DNA from: Planctomycetaceae bacterium
GTDB taxonomy: Bacteria > Planctomycetota > Planctomycetia > Pirellulales > Pirellulaceae
Assembly: GCA_005773145.1 (NCBI GenBank)
Contig: SXHS01000161.1
Location: 1-24,659, forward strand
Reading direction: 5' to 3'
DNA length: 24,659 nt
The translations under genes and the position numbers were made by a program. Below, piece after piece: positions 22,786 to 24,659 of this stretch (position 1 is the stretch's first letter; each line of letters begins with the position of its first letter). A model generated the notes under the pieces. That model saw nothing but the letters and a program-made list of their open reading frames with translations, was not told where the DNA came from and ran no database searches.

Positions 22786-24659
22786 GTGGAACACCTTTCA
22801 CCCTCACCACCAGCCGCAAGCGTGGTGCGGCCCGACCCGCCGTCGTCAGCGGGCCCTCAGGATCCGGGTGCGTCCGCTGGCCTCCGTACCCAATTCATTG
22901 ACCAACAGCTCGCGAGAACGCGCCGTCATGTCAAATTGGTCGATCTGACAGTGGCCTTGTTGCAATTGACAACGGGCCTTCTTGGATACGTGATGGCCAT
23001 GATCATCGTCGATCATTGGCTGATTGGCTTGAACGACACGACGCGTTTTGTTGCATGGATGGTGCTGTGGACCGGGGTCATCGCCTGGCTGGCCCTGCGA
23101 CTGCCCCCCATTCTGTTCCGACGCGTGAATCCGGTCTACGCCGCACTGGCGATTGAGCGCAGCCAACACTCGCTGAAAAATAGTCTCGTCAATTATTTGA
23201 TGCTGCGCGGCCTACGCGATCACCTGCGCCCGGCGGTTTTCGATGCCGTGGAGAATCGAGCATCCGCAGACCTGAAAGCCGTCGATATGGATGGCGTTGT
23301 GGATCGTACTCAGGTGATCCAGTTGGGGTATGCACTCGCCTTCGTGGTCGCCGTCTTGGGACTGTACAAAATCTTATCGCCTAAGGACCCGTTTCAGACC
23401 GTGGCCCGTGTTGCCGCGCCCTGGCAAGATATCGCAACACCTGCTGTTGTCCAGATCTCCGAAATCATCCCAGGAGACACGGATGTCTACTTTGGACAAG
23501 AGTTGGCAATGTCGGTTGTCACGCAGGGCCTGAAGGACGATCAACCGGTCAACGTCGAATGGACTTCCGAAGATGGACAACTGTTTGACCAGCGATTGCT
23601 CATGACTCGTGAGCCTAACTACCCTCGCTATCGTGGCACATTGTCCCCGGCGCACCAAGGCATTCGACAGAACATGACCTATCGCATTGTAGCCGGCGAC
23701 GCCATCACTCGATGGTATCGCATCGCGGTGCGCTCCGCCCCTAGCATTCAAGTCGATGAAGTGACCTACGAGTACCCGTCGTACACTCGGCAGGTTCCCG
23801 CCACCGTCAAGGGAGATGGAAACCTTCGGGCTGTGGAAGGAACTCGCGTCACGGTTCGTGCATCAGCCAACGTCCCTATGCAAACGGCCTTCGTGGAATT
23901 TGATCCACGGGGAGAGGGGCCCCAGATGCCGGCTGCGGCATTGGGGACCAATGGCTCCACACGAGCGAAACGCTGGACGCCGATGCTGGTTTCCAGCCAA
24001 GATCCCCAACGGGCCGACGTCAAGTTCATGTTGGAACTGGCCGCGGATCAGCGAACTTCTGCCATGTCGCACTATCAATTGCGATTCATGGGAAACGATG
24101 GCACTCGCAATCCAATGCCAATCGTCTATGGCATCGAGGTGATCCGCGATTTAGCGCCCTTGATCGAAATCGTCGCACCACGCCAGGCGGAAATATCCTT
24201 GGCTTGGGATGACCAGGTGGTATTGGAAACGAGGGCCCACGATCCAGACTTCGGATTGACAAAGATCCACCTGGCACTTGCTGCCGATGATGTGGAAATT
24301 CGCACGCCCGAATTTCGTGAGGTGTGGGAGCCGGCCGAGACAGGCCAGCACACGGCAAGTTTTCGCATCCGTCCAGCCGACCTGCGTACGATCGATGGCT
24401 CGCCCATACGCGTTGGTCAATCCGTGCGTGTGACGGGCGTGGCTACCGATAATCGGCGCAGCCCGGACGGAACACTCCATGCCAATACAGCTCAAAGTCA
24501 ACCGCTTGTCATTCATATCGGTCCGCCTCGCCAACGGTCGGTGAAGTCGGACCCTGGCGATGATCCGAACGGCACTGGGACAAATGGTGGCTTAGGTGAG
24601 TCTGCGGGGCAGGGACAAGCAGGACAGGGGCAAGAAGGGCAGGGACAAGAAGGGCAGGG
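22786..24659 (+). CDS. Large membrane protein of unknown function (partial, C-terminus outside window)
   Basis: The frame is open from a stop at 22729 to the right edge. GTG 22786 is a possible start (CGGAA just upstream); GTG 22822 and later ones are alternatives. At least 624 residues are visible. A Pro/Ser-rich N-terminus is followed by hydrophobic segments at about 53-75, 87-109 and 177-198, the last ending KILSPKDPFQTVARVAAPW. After it comes a long extracytoplasmic beta-rich region (EDGQLFDQ, YEYPSYTRQ, PLIEIVAPRQAEIS), then a Gly/Gln/Glu tail. I recall similar proteins in planctomycete loci with MoxR and DUF58/BatA genes, but cannot confirm this here. No catalytic motif is recognised. 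A perfect TATAAT at 22715-22720 without a good -35 may mark the promoter. ATG 22719 opens another frame that stops at 22899 and is not this gene. Confidence 0.8.
   Translation, partial: MEHLSPSPPAASVVRPDPPSSAGPQDPGASAGLRTQFIDQQLARTRRHVKLVDLTVALLQLTTGLLGYVMAMIIVDHWLIGLNDTTRFVAWMVLWTGVIAWLALRLPPILFRRVNPVYAALAIERSQHSLKNSLVNYLMLRGLRDHLRPAVFDAVENRASADLKAVDMDGVVDRTQVIQLGYALAFVVAVLGLYKILSPKDPFQTVARVAAPWQDIATPAVVQISEIIPGDTDVYFGQELAMSVVTQGLKDDQPVNVEWTSEDGQLFDQRLLMTREPNYPRYRGTLSPAHQGIRQNMTYRIVAGDAITRWYRIAVRSAPSIQVDEVTYEYPSYTRQVPATVKGDGNLRAVEGTRVTVRASANVPMQTAFVEFDPRGEGPQMPAAALGTNGSTRAKRWTPMLVSSQDPQRADVKFMLELAADQRTSAMSHYQLRFMGNDGTRNPMPIVYGIEVIRDLAPLIEIVAPRQAEISLAWDDQVVLETRAHDPDFGLTKIHLALAADDVEIRTPEFREVWEPAETGQHTASFRIRPADLRTIDGSPIRVGQSVRVTGVATDNRRSPDGTLHANTAQSQPLVIHIGPPRQRSVKSDPGDDPNGTGTNGGLGESAGQGQAGQGQEGQGQEGQ
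24607..24659 (+). repeat. 15-bp tandem repeat encoding Gly-Gln-Gly-Gln-Ala/Glu
   Basis: Units of GGG-CAG-GGA-CAA-GAA type repeat in frame within the large membrane protein gene and continue past the window edge. The encoded GQGQ(A/E) tail is low complexity, probably a flexible linker. Its length may vary between strains by slippage. Confidence 0.8.

Noticed and set aside
1..24659. CRISPR arrays, tRNA, rRNA and insertion sequences
   Set aside because: No regularly spaced repeats, cloverleaf-like stretches with CCA or T-loop motifs, or transposase-like ORFs were seen. A software scan would be needed to exclude a tRNA fully.

Overview
The window looks like chromosomal DNA from a planctomycete, probably of the Pirellula group. 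This is inferred from protein types, not from a marker gene. The clues are a prepilin-like protein with the planctomycete H-X9-DG signature, two PEP-CTERM proteins, a secreted EF-hand protein, long secreted proteins of unknown function, a very large membrane protein resembling conserved planctomycete proteins, and lpxK for a lipid A-type envelope. No tRNA, rRNA, CRISPR array, transposase or phage gene was seen.

Layout. 1-764 (-) is the 5' part of a secreted EF-hand protein that runs off the left edge. 765-1723 has no credible gene but holds several strong hairpins and an intrinsic terminator, possibly a non-coding RNA. 1724-2002 (+) is an orphan FlgM-type anti-sigma factor, and 2303-2809 (+) a Fur-family regulator. 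On the minus strand follow an HD-domain phosphohydrolase (4340-5740) and adenylosuccinate lyase purB (2830-4260). 6118-8121 (+) is a secreted protein of unknown function. After a repeat-bearing intergenic stretch, 8482-10968 (-) is a large secreted alpha/beta-hydrolase-fold protein whose nucleophile elbow carries Ala instead of Ser.

The most interesting part is 11112-16888, a likely zinc (or other divalent metal) homeostasis island. It has a ZIP-family transporter with a His-rich loop (-). Divergent from it are a SmtB/CzrA-like metal sensor with an intact alpha-5 metal site and a 114-residue protein that is 22% histidine and built on a duplicated 23-residue module (+). Converging on these is a minus-strand run: an exported Cys/His-rich protein, an H-X9-DG prepilin-like protein and two related PEP-CTERM surface proteins. 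The two PEP-CTERM proteins share a mature N-terminus QH(A/S)D and a domain that recalls surface proteins linked to zinc regulation in other phyla.

17036-18944 (-) holds an FkbM-type methyltransferase and a PhyH-like Fe(II)/2-oxoglutarate dioxygenase, probably co-transcribed. 19486-19704 (+) is a single BON-domain protein behind two strong inverted repeats. 19724-22373 (-) is a run of acyl carrier protein, isocitrate dehydrogenase and lpxK; the last two overlap by 26 bases. From about 22786 (+) a large membrane protein runs off the right edge, ending here in a Gly/Gln/Glu repeat.
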